Assembly: GCA_019096065.1 (NCBI GenBank)
Contig: JAGUCH010000004.1
Location: forward strand, 3,038,001-3,102,000
Direction: 5' to 3'
Length of the DNA: 64,000 bases
DNA from: Paracyclopina nana
Taxonomy: Eukaryota > Arthropoda > Copepoda > Cyclopoida > Cyclopettidae
In this document: one piece after another, positions 1 through 11,300 of the stretch
Layout: each line of letters begins with the position of its first letter
Position numbering within the stretch: position 1 is the stretch's first letter
The notes under the pieces: model-generated
What the model saw: only the letters and a program-made list of their open reading frames with translations
Told to the model about the DNA's origin: nothing
The model's database searches: none
Made by a program: the position numbers and the translations under genes

Positions 1-1833
1 AAGATTTCGCGCTTCCACGGTCGGTTTGATGAGATAATTTGTTCGCGGGAGGGTATTAATTCGCCTTACTGTCTCCTGGATGTCGAAGCCAATCTTGAAT
101 ATACCTCTGCTTCGTAGTAGTTTGAGGATTATCTCTGGGACGCCAATTCCATTAATATTTCTGCCATCCCACAGGACATGGATTACCACGACGATGTTGT
201 TGAGCGACACGAGCGAGATTCCAGCGAAGGCGTTCTTCCATGTTTCTGGGCAGATATTTTTCATCAATTCCAGTTCGTCTTTCGCTGGATTTAAAAGGTT
301 GATTCCCAGCAAGCCGAATCCAAAAGCCTCGTCAACAAATTGCTTTGTCATCTGCTTGAACCTCGTCTCACAAACGCCCTTTGCCCAGTGAATGATGTTT
401 GGGGCTCGATCAGGGTCGAGTACTCGTGGCCCATGACGCATAGTTTGAAGTCTCGCAGCCACCGTGGTGATCGTCAGGAATTCAGGCTTCCAGGGACTAT
501 CGTCAAAGTCAATCTGACGAACGGTGTTACCGGACAAAAAACAATATTTAATGGGGCAATCAGGATCATGAGCTTCGCCGATAATAAATCGCGCCCCATC
601 ATTAGCCAACACGCATATTTCTTCCGTTTCAGGCTCAGCTGCCGCCTGACTCGCTACATTCGATTCTGCGTCCGAGAACAAATCTTGATCCCCAAGTTCT
701 AGCTCAATTTCCGCGTCGCTATCAAGCCTCTGACGTTTAGACGAAATAGTGGATGAAGCGCGCGATATTGGACTTACACTCGGCCCTACATTAGATGGGC
801 CTGGCAGACCCGGTAAGGCTGCCGACTGGGGAGCTAGAGTTGAGGCAGGAACTTCATCCGGTGTCGGCTCTGATGATGGCGTACTTTGGGAGACGAACCT
901 TGCCGCGCGTCCCATCATGATGACGCCCTCATCCGTATTGTCTGGCGATAGCTGGAGATCGGTGAAGCCTTCCACCTCAAGTCGAGCCTGAGCAAGTTGC
1001 TGTTGCGCCAGCAGCACAACATCTTTACTCAAGACTACAACATTTGATGAGTCTGTCGAGGTGGAGCGATTTGCAGTATTGTAGATGCGATCATTTCCCC
1101 GGGTCAAGTTTTCAGTGACTCCCTTTTGTCTCTCAGCCAGAGTGGGTTGTCGTCCAAGTTCCACAGGCGTATCCACTGCGACTCGAAGTGCTCCCGCAGT
1201 TGGAGGTTTGATTCTAGCCATTACATGCCGCATGAAGCTCATCGAGGCTGGATCTTGAGCCGCCAGAAGATGTCCCAAATCTTGATAAGCGACATCGTTC
1301 AGTCGTTGAGCCGCGGATTCAGCTGCTTTGGCGATGTCCGGTCCAGGTTTTCCTAATCTGGGATCATTGTCAAACTTTTTACAAGCTTTCACCCATAAAT
1401 CGAAGATTGCGGGGTGGCAAAGGACCATGATCTTGGTCACTGCAGCATCCTCAGCCAGCAAGGTTACCCGAGTGAAATTTGTACGTTGTTCATGATTCTT
1501 GGTGTTCTTCGCCGCCCGATCGGTTTTTTCAGTCCGCCTTAATTGGCGAATATAGCTTCGGATTGAGCCTGCCACGAACACGTCGGGACTAGAGTAGAGC
1601 TGAGCGGCATTGTCAAAGTCTCCAACTTCCAACATCCGATCGAAGTCTTCGTAAAACGCCACTTCCTCCACCGCGAAATGCTCGGCAATCCTGCTCCGTT
1701 CATCGTCGACCAGCCTGCGGACTTCGTCGTCGTCCAAGTCAAGCTTCTCCGACTTGACTGCCGTCTCCATTGTGGGCGTTGGAGGTGCGTTCGGATCCAC
1801 GATCACAGACTTTCTTCGCCGTTTACCAGTCAT
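1..1833 (-). CDS. Third ORF of the BEL element (or adjacent gene), partial, unknown function
   Basis: An uninterrupted frame of 611 codons runs from an ATG at 1833 off the left edge without a stop, so its C-terminus is missing. The protein begins with a basic patch (MTGKRRRK), has a charged helical N-terminal half, a Ser/Thr/Pro-rich acidic middle (roughly residues 310-400), then an ordered segment. I see no signal peptide or membrane segment, so it does not look like an envelope protein. The last 110 residues have a hydrophobic strand pattern and a segment near KIGFDIQETVRRI that recalls 3'-5' exonuclease (RNase D/DEDD) folds, but the expected acidic residues are not in place; this is a weak inference. 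The spacer before it has two CCAAT-type boxes. Codon use looks like that of the neighbouring gag-pol. Confidence 0.7.
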   Translation of the reverse strand, partial: MTGKRRRKSVIVDPNAPPTPTMETAVKSEKLDLDDDEVRRLVDDERSRIAEHFAVEEVAFYEDFDRMLEVGDFDNAAQLYSSPDVFVAGSIRSYIRQLRRTEKTDRAAKNTKNHEQRTNFTRVTLLAEDAAVTKIMVLCHPAIFDLWVKACKKFDNDPRLGKPGPDIAKAAESAAQRLNDVAYQDLGHLLAAQDPASMSFMRHVMARIKPPTAGALRVAVDTPVELGRQPTLAERQKGVTENLTRGNDRIYNTANRSTSTDSSNVVVLSKDVVLLAQQQLAQARLEVEGFTDLQLSPDNTDEGVIMMGRAARFVSQSTPSSEPTPDEVPASTLAPQSAALPGLPGPSNVGPSVSPISRASSTISSKRQRLDSDAEIELELGDQDLFSDAESNVASQAAAEPETEEICVLANDGARFIIGEAHDPDCPIKYCFLSGNTVRQIDFDDSPWKPEFLTITTVAARLQTMRHGPRVLDPDRAPNIIHWAKGVCETRFKQMTKQFVDEAFGFGLLGINLLNPAKDELELMKNICPETWKNAFAGISLVSLNNIVVVIHVLWDGRNINGIGVPEIILKLLRSRGIFKIGFDIQETVRRINTLPRTNYLIKPTVEARNL

Positions 1834-1924
1834 TTTTTGGCCGGCTTCGACAGTTGATCGCCGGAAATAAGGATCGGAAGTCGACCAGCTAACACTGTTG
1901 CTGATTGGTGAATTTTTACTATAG

Positions 1925-1985
1925 AGTCGTACACGCGTTTTGATTGGTCCTCGTCTACAACGGAATTTTTGCAATGGGAGGTACG
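1925..1985 (-). promoter_or_regulatory. Possible promoter spacer with CCAAT boxes before the third ORF
   Basis: Read on the minus strand, the spacer between gag-pol and the third ORF holds two copies of CCAATCA about 40 bp apart, followed by an AT-rich stretch (CTATAGTAAAAATT between them). This could drive a separate transcript for the third ORF. It is a motif reading only. Confidence 0.3.
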
Positions 1986-1990
1986 CGCGC

Positions 1991-2006
1991 AACCTTCCCT
2001 CCGTCG
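1991..2006 (-). other. Polypurine-tract-like sequence after gag-pol
   Basis: On the minus strand a purine run (GGAGGGAAGG) lies about 20 bp after the gag-pol stop. In an ordinary BEL element the polypurine tract directly precedes the 3' LTR, but no LTR-like copy follows here, so its role is unclear. Confidence 0.3.
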
Positions 2007-2022
2007 AGAAGAGTTGGAATAG

Positions 2023-5000
2023 TCATTGAAGCAGGTTTAACGGGACCAAGTTTGAGACGGCCTCAACACGATGGTCGCAATGTATCTGATTCAACTTTGA
2101 AATAAATTCCTGCTTACCCCACCTTTTCGTTTTGGCCTTCTGTAACAATGTTTCATAATTGAGGACCCTGACTGTGGCAGTGCGATTGGTTCCGGATTTG
2201 TCGTATTGGAGCTCAACAATGACTCCCAACTTCCACGATCGTCTCTTGGAGAATTGGCCCCTGTCTCTGATTAGCACTAGCTCGTCTTTTCGGAGATTCT
2301 CTTTCACTTGGGACCAATATGGCCTCGTTGCAAGGGTGTTAAATACTTCTTTGTTCCAGTGATCCCACATCTGGTTTAGATACTTCTGTATTTTTCGATA
2401 ATTTGGCAAAAGTCCATCCTCGTCGATAAGCTGCAAGGTTTCTCCAGCTCTCCCGAAAAGGAAGTGGTTGGGGGTCAAAATGAACTCGTCTGCTCCCTCC
2501 TCACTTGGTACGTATTGCAATGGTCGCGAGTTAATTAACGCTTCGGTGGCAGCCACTGCTGTCCTAAAATCTTCTTGATGCCATTCATAATTGCCGGCTT
2601 GCATGGTGAAATGCTTTTTGAAGATACGTACGAAGACCTCGGATAAACCATTATATTCTGGCGCTCGTGCAGGAGAGAACTCCCAATTTTGAATCCCTCT
2701 TCCCTCGTATTCAAAGCGGCGGATTTTCTCCCAATCAATCTTGCTTAACTTATTTTTGAACAACAGCTTTGATGCTGCAACAAAATTTGAGCCCTGATCG
2801 GATCGTACACTTGTGGGGCATCCTCGCCTTGCAACCAGTCTTTGAAAGGCCATCAGGAATGCGTCTGTCGAGATGTCAGACACATCCTCAAGATGAACAG
2901 CCTTCGTTTGCTGGCAGACTGCCACTAGGACGTAACGACTCTCAGTGGTTTGGCCTCGTCCTCGTCTGACCTCAAAGGGGCCGCAGTAATCAATGCTTAT
3001 TCTCGAGAAGGGTGCGAGACTTTCGTCAAATTTTGGCACGTTGCCCATAATGGGTTGGCAAGGTCGCGATCTTTCCTTTTGGCAGAGAACGCAATTGCGT
3101 ATCACTCGGCGAACGATTTGACGCATTTTTGGAATAATAAATCTCTTTTGAAGCATGGTCATCATGTGATTTACATTTAGTGTGTGACCATACGAACGGT
3201 GCAACGTGTCGACAAATTTTTGAACCGCCGCGTGCTTTACTAGAATTATGGGCCTTCTTATAGACGTATTTATCCAATTTGCGTGGTCGAGTCGTCCTCT
3301 TGCGCGAATGATCAAATCTTCGGTGATGTACGCGCACGACTTTGCTAGTTCACTTTTTGCTGGCCAAACTTTGTGCGTGATGAAGTACTCTAGTTCTTTG
3401 CGAAATATTAATTTCTGAAGTTGACGGACAGCGATTTTAGTAGCAATCGTCGGGCCATCGCGCCTAATCAATTTCGCAAACGCTCGGCTGATTTTTAGCA
3501 CATTTTCCGCATCACTACTCGTAATTGACGCGATGGATATGATGTTTTTCGCGGCGGAGATTTGACATTTCGCGGGCTCAAAAGAAAAGGCCAAATTGCT
3601 CACCTGCTCTTTGTCTATTCGAGCTTGCATTGCTCGAGTTACCACAAACACGGCATTGGTTCCAGCTTCCACCACCACTTGATTATGTGCCTGAACTTTG
3701 AGATCGACTCGCTCAGCTGTGATGACTGGTTCCTGGATTCTTTTGGGCCCTTTTCTCCACACCTCCGATTTTTCGAACTCTTCCAACGTTACACTGCGAG
3801 TGGCGAGATCTGCAGGATTTTCGGCGGTGTTTATATAGTTCCATTGATCTTGCTTGTAAGCTTCCAACATGTCGAGAATTCGCCTTGAAACATATGGTTC
3901 CCCAATGGACAATGGCTTGGCTATCCATCGTAGTACAGTCGTAGAGTCACACCACAGCGTGACGTGCTTTATGTTTAACCAGCCTGCAACCTCTTTTGAA
4001 ATTTGCGATGCCAAATGTGCGGCCAGTAGTTCCTTTTGAGGAATGGTGCGGTAGGCCTTTTTGGTGAGCTTTCTTTTGCATGTGACGAAATGGGTGGTAA
4101 TTTGATCTTCGTTGTTCTTCTCTCGGATATAAATGACAGCCGCCAACATCCTTTGAGAAGCGTCGGAGAAAACGTGCATTGTTCTCTCTGATTCTGACCA
4201 CTCCGTCAATCGTCTTGGAAAGGAGACGAGGTGCACTTTTTCAAGCTGCTGCAAAAATTGCTCCCATTCGTTTTGAAGTTCTTCATTGAGGATCTCTTCG
4301 TCCCAGTCTGGTTTGTGTTCCAAGAAACAGACATCCTGTAGTATTAGTCGTCCTTTTAATGTAATTGGCTCCAAAAATCCTATCGGGTCAAAACACTGCC
4401 CATTGACTCGAAAGACTGCTCGCTTCGTCAGTTTTCTGCAGTCCTTCATGATTGTTAGGCTTTTGTAGCTCATCATATCGGTGCAAGGCTTCCAAATGCA
4501 TCCCAACGCTTTTGACGACCCATCAAGCGTTTCTTCAGTGATCGTTTTCTTTAGTCCAAGCAGCTCCCCATCAACTGATTGAATCAACGTTTTTGAGTTA
4601 GTGACGACTTTACGCAGTTGTAATCCTGCCTCTTCACATGCCGTCCTCAAATGTTGAAATAATCACGTCAATTCCTCCTGATCATTTGCTGAGGGCATCA
4701 CATCATCCATGTACAATGATTGTTGCACCGTCTGGATGAGATCTGGTTGCTTAATTTCTTTAAAATGTGTATTGAGGCAGTACAAGGTTGCGAACGGCGC
4801 TGCTACGTTGCCAAACGGCCACCGAGTGAATTGAAAAGACTGGCCCTGGTATACAATGCGATGGTATTTTTGGTCTTCTGGATGCAGTAGAAATTGCAAA
4901 TACATCCTTGCTATATCCGAGGTGAATGCGTATTTTCCGTTTCGAAAGTGCATCAAAACGCGTCGCACGTCATTCTGCAATTTTGGGCCTGTCAAAATGG

Positions 5001-8000
5001 CATCGTTGATTGAGATCCTATTGGTGCCAAACTTGCGTTTGCAGTCAGTGACAACCCTTAATTTCATCGTTGTTGAATCGTCTTTAGTCACTCCGAAGCA
5101 AGGAATATAATATCCGCGGAATTTATCATGTTCCGGCACTGCAACAATATAATTATTGGCGATCCATTCCTCGAAACTTGCCTGATATTGTTTCCATTTT
5201 TCTGGATCTTTCTGCAGTTCCCTTTCATGATTGGATTGCCAGCGAAGTACCGAGTTAAAGTTCAAAGGTAAGTCTGGAGGCTCAGGGAAGGCTTTCCACG
5301 GTACTCGCGTTCCCAAATGTTTGCCTTGTCTGAAAAGGCCGTTTTTAACAATGTCCTCTGCCTTCTTATCTTGCACGCTGACGATTCTTTTTGGTGATGG
5401 GCTGGAGATTAGTTCATAGGACCAGATTTGCTCAATCAGTTCCTCCTCCGTGGTTACTAACACCTTAGCTTTGTGACTGCGGTCAGAGTAGTCTCCCTTG
5501 ACCACAGTCCAGCCCAACGGAGTTAATCTGGCGACTGGCTCGCCAAGGTTCCTCTGAATGTCTGGCTGCGTCGATACATGTAGGTGTAGACAATTTAGGC
5601 CTAGAAGAAGTTCGCACGGTCGATCTGCATATGTTGGGAAATCGATCGCCCTCAAGTAATCGTAATTGCGTCGCAAATATTCCACGTCTGGTGGTTTTAT
5701 CGCCGCGTTTATAATCGGAGCCGTATTTGCCTGAATTTCAGAAATTGGCCCACCATGAAGGGGTCTAATGTAGAACGTCGCGCGACAATTGTGTAGAACC
5801 TCATTTTTGGTCATGTATCCTATGACTTGCACCTGTGGTACAAGTTTTGCCTTGACTCGTTTCGCCAAATTTTCCTCTACGAATGAGGTCCCCGCATGAT
5901 CATCCAGCGTCGCGTTGATAACGAGCGAATTGGCAAAGTCTCTGGACCCTGAAATTTCTACTGGTACTACACGGTAAATGGTCGACTTCAAGAATGAGGG
6001 CTGACTAACTACCGCTAGATTCAAAGCTGGGCTATAAGAACGGTGCAAAAACGTTGGGTGTTTATTGCCGCAAGTTTCACATTTAATTTCTCGTTTACAA
6101 TCACGCACAAAGTGTTTGTACTCGAAGCATTGCCAGCAGGCTCCCACACGATTCATGACCGAACGTTGTTCTTGCCTCGACAGGTTCTTAAAGACGCGAC
6201 AGTTGCTCAGGTGATGCTTGGCGGTGTAATTTTCGGCATCACATAACGGACATCCCACAAACTTTCCGTTGGTGTCAATTATTGCAAAATTGACAGCGAT
6301 GTCCTCATCATCACTCCTGTCATCCTCCTGCTCGGCTTCCACCATTGAGTTTTGCAGATCTTGGTCAACGGCCTCTGCAGCAGCCGTGATTGCCAATACC
6401 TTGGTACCAGCTCCATTTTTGTTCTTCAACGGCAGGTCCTCCTGCTGTTTTTTGGCCAGTGCATCCTTCGATTCCTCGTTTTCCACGTAGGAGCACCACT
6501 GATCAAAATCGTCGATTCCAGGCTCCTCCTTGTCCATCTTCTTCGTCAACAAGTACATTTTCCAGTGTTCCTTGGTTGTTCGGGTCATTCTTACCGTGAA
6601 ATGCAAGGTCAACATTTTTCCTAACTCGTCATAACACGACCGATCTACTGTGGCCAAGATATCGAGCGCAGTGAACTTCGCATTTTGTAAAGATCTAGTT
6701 TTAGACATGTCGATCTCCAGAACATTTATTCTGGACCATAACGCGCCCTTATGAGCCTCTATGCTCGCATATTTTTCCTCAAGTTCGTGAAGTGCGCGCA
6801 GGTATCCGTCTTTGTCTGGGTCGAACATTCGTACGGTATTTTTTGCTGGACCACTGAGGTGTTCGAGTAGCTCATAATATTTTTCGTCCCAATCATACCT
6901 GTTATTCCTGTGAACCTTGTACTCAAACGTACGCAGGAATTCTTTCATGGCTAGCACATCTCCCCCGCTGACTGTAGGGAGATTTGTTGGTGGCTTCCTT
7001 TGCCTTGCGGATGATTTATCCACAAAGTCTGTTTCAGGCCAGCCGTGAGTGCGTTCCAGAATCGATTGCCTCCGTTTTCGAGTCCCAGCGATAGCCCTGA
7101 TTGAAGACGTCTCCAACATGATCGTCGATGTGTCAACTACGCCAACGTCAGCTGACGTGTTTGACGTATCCAACGCATTGGCTGAGTCATTACGCAGCGT
7201 ACTGCTGAAGGCTCCGCTGAACCTGACGCCTGGTCTTTGTGGAGGCGGCACATTCAAATTAGGCAAATGTACTCCTTCTTGGTTCTCTTGACTTTGGTAG
7301 TTAGGAGGCTCGACTGTCAACTTGGAAAGAGACAACGACTTCGACTGATCCGAGGTCAGTTTGGAATAGAAATCGATCCAATGACGGACTATCTTGGCAT
7401 CTGAGGCCGTGAGTCCCAATACATCCTGGTAATATTCCTCTTGTTGGTACACGGCCGCAGTGAGCCATTTGTGCGCAATTGTCTCCCGGATTTTCTCCTG
7501 AGCCTTTATTTTTTCCAGGTTTTCCACTTGCACGGCCTTGTCGAGTTTGTCTGCTTCTTTGGTGAACATTGGTTTGCAGAATTGCCTAATCTGTTCATAT
7601 TCGGCTTCAAGCTTCTCCACTCGGTCCCACCCTGAACTTCCCCGGCGTTCCTCAAATGTAGTTTCTCTCGCCTTAGCTAATGCTCGAGCCATATCCGTCG
7701 CGATACGATCTGCTTCTGCATCTAATATTTCTAGACGATACACGACTACATCCTTCGCATCCCGAACTTTTTCCCGGTGATTTCCGCGGCCGTCCTCGAT
7801 GTATTTCAATCGGCGCTTTTGTGAAGGACAATCCCTAGCGAACGTTTTATACGCTTCGGTCGCAATTTCCAATTCATCGTACGCATTTTCTAGTATACTC
7901 AATGCCTCGGTCAGTTCCTCGCGCTCAGTTTCAGGTGCGTCGCTAAGTTGAAAAAACTCTCTAACTTTCGTATTGAACAGCGCGAGTGCTTTTTGGTAAA

Positions 8001-8148
8001 CCGCATGTAACTCCGACGCTCTTTTCTTTTCCTCCTCCGACAACGGTTGTCCTGCGACCCTTGGAGTCTCCTCTGGATCGTCAGAACCTTCGTCACTGGC
8101 AGTAGGATTCGATTCGGCCGATTTCTTCGGATTTTTCTTAGTCGCCAT
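2023..8148 (-). pseudogene. BEL/Pao gag-pol polyprotein with one in-frame TGA
   Basis: One frame of 2041 sense-plus-stop codons from ATG 8148 to TGA 2023, interrupted only by TGA at 4663-4665 (codon 1162). Gag region with coiled-coil helices fills about residues 1-600; Cys/His zinc-knuckle pairs lie near 630-700; a retropepsin-like segment follows (near 750, with DDHAG where a D-S/T-G or DDG is usual). Reverse transcriptase has YMDD near 1147, just before the stop. RNase H (FSDAS near 1327), an H-H-C-C integrase finger (about 1660-1700), the integrase core with SDQGSN near 1783, and a C-terminal beta-rich tail come after it. The stop sits inside reverse transcriptase in a codon that could have arisen by CpG decay, so this copy is probably non-autonomous unless read through. 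Confidence 0.9.
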
Positions 8149-8219
8149 GTTTGTTTATGACGCGGTGTTGAGACCGGAAACGCGAAATTCGTCGCTCCAG
8201 AATCTGGTTTTCAATTTAA

Positions 8220-8232
8220 ACGTTGGGCGCCA
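8220..8232 (-). other. Primer binding site matching tRNA-Lys(CUU) 3' end
   Basis: The plus strand reads ACGTTGGGCGCCA, which equals the 3' end of conserved animal tRNA-Lys(CUU) including CCA, 13 of 13 bases. On the minus strand this is a TGGCGCC-type primer binding site one base after the putative LTR end. It fixes the orientation of the element and the inner LTR boundary. Confidence 0.75.
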
Positions 8233-8233
8233 T

Positions 8234-8397
8234 TGATCGGGATTTTAGTCCTAAATCCTTACGTTGATTGACGCGAAAGACTCGAATGACAACGACATGA
8301 AAATACATATGAAATATAAGGAGATACAAAATATACGTGTGTTATATTCTAGTGTTGATGATGAACTGACTCTTTTGTTTACATATTCATGACGTCA
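8234..8397 (-). repeat. Candidate 5' LTR of the BEL element
   Basis: The inner end is set by the primer binding site. The segment starts TG and a matching CA closes at 8397 (TGACGTCA context), giving 164 bp with AT-rich, TATA-like stretches. The outer end is a guess, since the second LTR is outside the window; a longer LTR is possible. Confidence 0.4.
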
Positions 8398-11300
8398 TAG
8401 CGTACAATTTTAATCACTTTTATTCAAATCAGACTTGGGTAGTGTTTTCAATTCTTACTAGAACAAGTTCAAGCTTTTTGATTATGCAATACGTAGCCAG
8501 AAAAATCTATAGTGTGCAGGCATTCCATGACTTTGTTGGCATAAAATATTGTAGTACTTGAACCACTGCTCCCCAAATTATTAGCACTTGCATTGAGGGC
8601 TCAATGCAAGGATTTGGAAATCATCATTGATCCGCTTTTTGCTGCCAGTTTATGGCACCAGCTACTGCAGGAAGGTATCTGGAAAAGTGTGTCGAAAGAG
8701 TGTATAAAAAGCTCGTGCCAAGAATTAACCCAAAGCAAATCTGGGCGGGGAAATACTGAGTTGTCTCTTGCCCTGATTATCAGGTCAAACCTTGTTTATG
8801 GTCCGCTATATCTCGAGGATCTGGACGTCATCAGGTCTAATAATGGTGTAATTTTTTTCCACGCGTATGCACATGACAACGAGCTCATACTTGAAAGTAT
8901 CTCATTTCTTAATTGAATCCCGAGGCAGAGCAGCATCTCGGAATTTGACCATTATAAGGATGTTGACCAAAATGTGAGGGATTTAGTACTGCAGACAAGA
9001 AGCCATTTGATGAAATCGTTGCAATGGTCAAGGTTTGGTATTTGCTAGGCTGTTGCTCGCGAGACCATAAATCAATAAGAACGCGCGTTGTTGTTCAGAA
9101 GAAAACAAGGTTCGCTTCTCTTCCTCATCTTTTTGCTTTTGAGGAAGAAGAGGAACTTTGCAACCTACGCTGACATAAAAACGATTGGAGAAGCAGCTTG
9201 GCTTCAGAAAGAGCTCTTTGTTCTCATATCAGCCTGATTTATAAAAAACAAATCTCCTCAAAGGAAATTGACTTCAGATCAATTTTTCTCGTCCAACTTC
9301 CATTTCGTGAGGCCGTTTTGGAACTATCTTATATCAGTCACACTTCCTACATATGTAGCGCTAAGTACGAAGTATTTTGCGGGGACGTTGCTGCCATCAT
9401 CTAACAATTATGCATTGTTCTGTAAAATGATAAGGGCAGAACTGTAAACATTGCATTATATCCTTTGGCCACGCTGCTGCTCGAATCTCTGTACTGATCA
9501 AAGGAGGGCAACACAAAAGGCCAGTTGGAGCTGGGAGCCATTTTTGCGCGCGAGTGTTCATGGCATGATTATTGCATCGAAAAACTGATTTGTGCCATTT
9601 GGATCCACCCAAGGACAGGTCAGAGTTTTGCTCTCGGCCATCTGAATTGCCACACTACAACTATAGCAGCAATAGCACTGCCATGTGCAAAAAATACCAA
9701 CTGGAAACGAGTTGATTTTCACCTGCGGGCCCAATTTTAACCAAACTTCTCTCGTATATAGTATATACGTTATATGTGAGTATGTGTAACTACAGGTCAA
9801 GGCTTTTGGGGACCTTGACTCAGATCTGCAGTTTGTCCTACTATTGCCAAATGAATGCCTGGCATTCTGTATTAATTGAAGCTAACTAGTTGTACGAATG
9901 CGATGATGCTTATCTGAGCCCATAATTATTTATGGTAATGACTTGTCTTGATAACAGAGCGATTTCCCTGCAACTGTCCACCTGATCCGAGTCCATTACA
10001 ATTAAGCTCTGCTGCGTTGAAAAAGTCCCTTTTTAGAGTTGCATGATAAATGCAAGTTGTCAGCCTAGTGGGCAATAAAAGTGGATGGAAAAAAGTGTCA
10101 CGAGTTTGACATAAGTCCGCATTTTTCAGCCAAAATCACCCATTGTGTGATATGAAAAAAAGCTGCTCCTCTGAATGAATTCATAAATTTTCCTTCAGTG
10201 TATCCTTTTCCTGCTGGTGAAAATTGCAGCCAAAATGATGCAAAGGAAAAAGCTGAGGATATAATAGCAGAGGCCCCATTTTTATCGCACTTGCGCAATA
10301 ATTCACTAAAGCGAAGGGCGCATCTCAGCTGCGAAAACATATATCATAGAGCACTACATTTTTCTGAGTACATCGTTCTCAAAACTTATTCAAAAACAGC
10401 CTTAATTTGGCCGGCCGGCCTTCATTAGCACGACATTGACTTTTTTTGATACACCGTTTATTATATTATATTATGCTATTTGGTATTTGTACCTACAAAC
10501 CATGAACACCTCAAAATTTCAGACCCGGAGTTTGAGCTGTGCCATAGTAATTTTTTCCCAAAAAAAAGTCAGCTGCTGTTGAGAGCGATATACTCTCATC
10601 ACAATCTAGTGCTCTACTTTATCATATATTATCCGGCCCGTGTCATTCATGAACACTTTTGTGCTGCTGATGAGAGCCTAGTGTCTTGCAACTTTTTCCA
10701 CATTTTGAGCCTCGTAGTAGCGTGCTTTACATGAGCTCGTAGATCATGAAATTAGTCGGTGCCTTAAAATTTGCACTATCACATGCCATGAGCAATTTTC
10801 TGAGGCTGATTTCAGCAAGAATGAAGAAATTTGCGCGCACAAAAAGCAGCTCTAATCGGTGCTGACCTTTATCTGGCGCGGTTAAAAAAGCTGCAAGACA
10901 GTGGTGGTGGTGACCTCTAACACCCAAAATTATTGTTCAATTAGAAAAACCATTTCCGGACGTGCGACCAGCCCCTCGAGGTTTTGGAGCAAAAAATCGG
11001 GTGGTATGCGCGGTGGTCAAAAATCACGGGGGGAACATTTCTCATCAAAAGCAGCCCTGAAATGCAGCTGTCAATCAGCCCTTTTCGTGGCTCCATTTTT
11101 TTTCAGGCCAGATATCAAGATCTTGTGGCGACCCAGCAATCATGGCGGGAAAAAGTAGAATTTCTCACTTGGTAGTAATTCCAGTTTCACTTTGTCACAT
11201 TTACCATCGTTTCAATTAAGTTTCGTCTAGGCAGAGGCAAGATATGTCTGATATTAAGAACTTTCCAAGTGAAATCAGATTGACATTTGTACACACACAT

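Larger units (their letters stand above)
1..8397 (-). mobile_element. BEL/Pao LTR retrotransposon, 3' end beyond the window
   Basis: The element reads right to left: candidate 5' LTR (8234-8397), primer binding site (8220-8232), gag-pol (8148-2023, one internal stop), a 189-bp spacer and a third ORF (1833 to the left edge). The domain order Gag, protease, reverse transcriptase, RNase H, integrase, DUF5641-like tail is that of BEL/Pao elements. No copy of the candidate LTR lies between gag-pol and the third ORF, so that ORF is either inside the element or the element is truncated there. Apart from one stop the 2041-codon frame is open, which suggests a young insertion. The right boundary of the LTR is uncertain because the partner LTR is not visible. 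Confidence 0.85.

Noticed and set aside
8593-8916. 107-codon open frame after the retroelement
   Set aside because: No domain, no signal peptide and no splice partners; consistent with chance, though an orphan gene cannot be excluded.
10411-10422. GGCCGGCCGGCC palindrome
   Set aside because: Isolated short palindrome in AT-rich DNA; no partner repeat or gene context.
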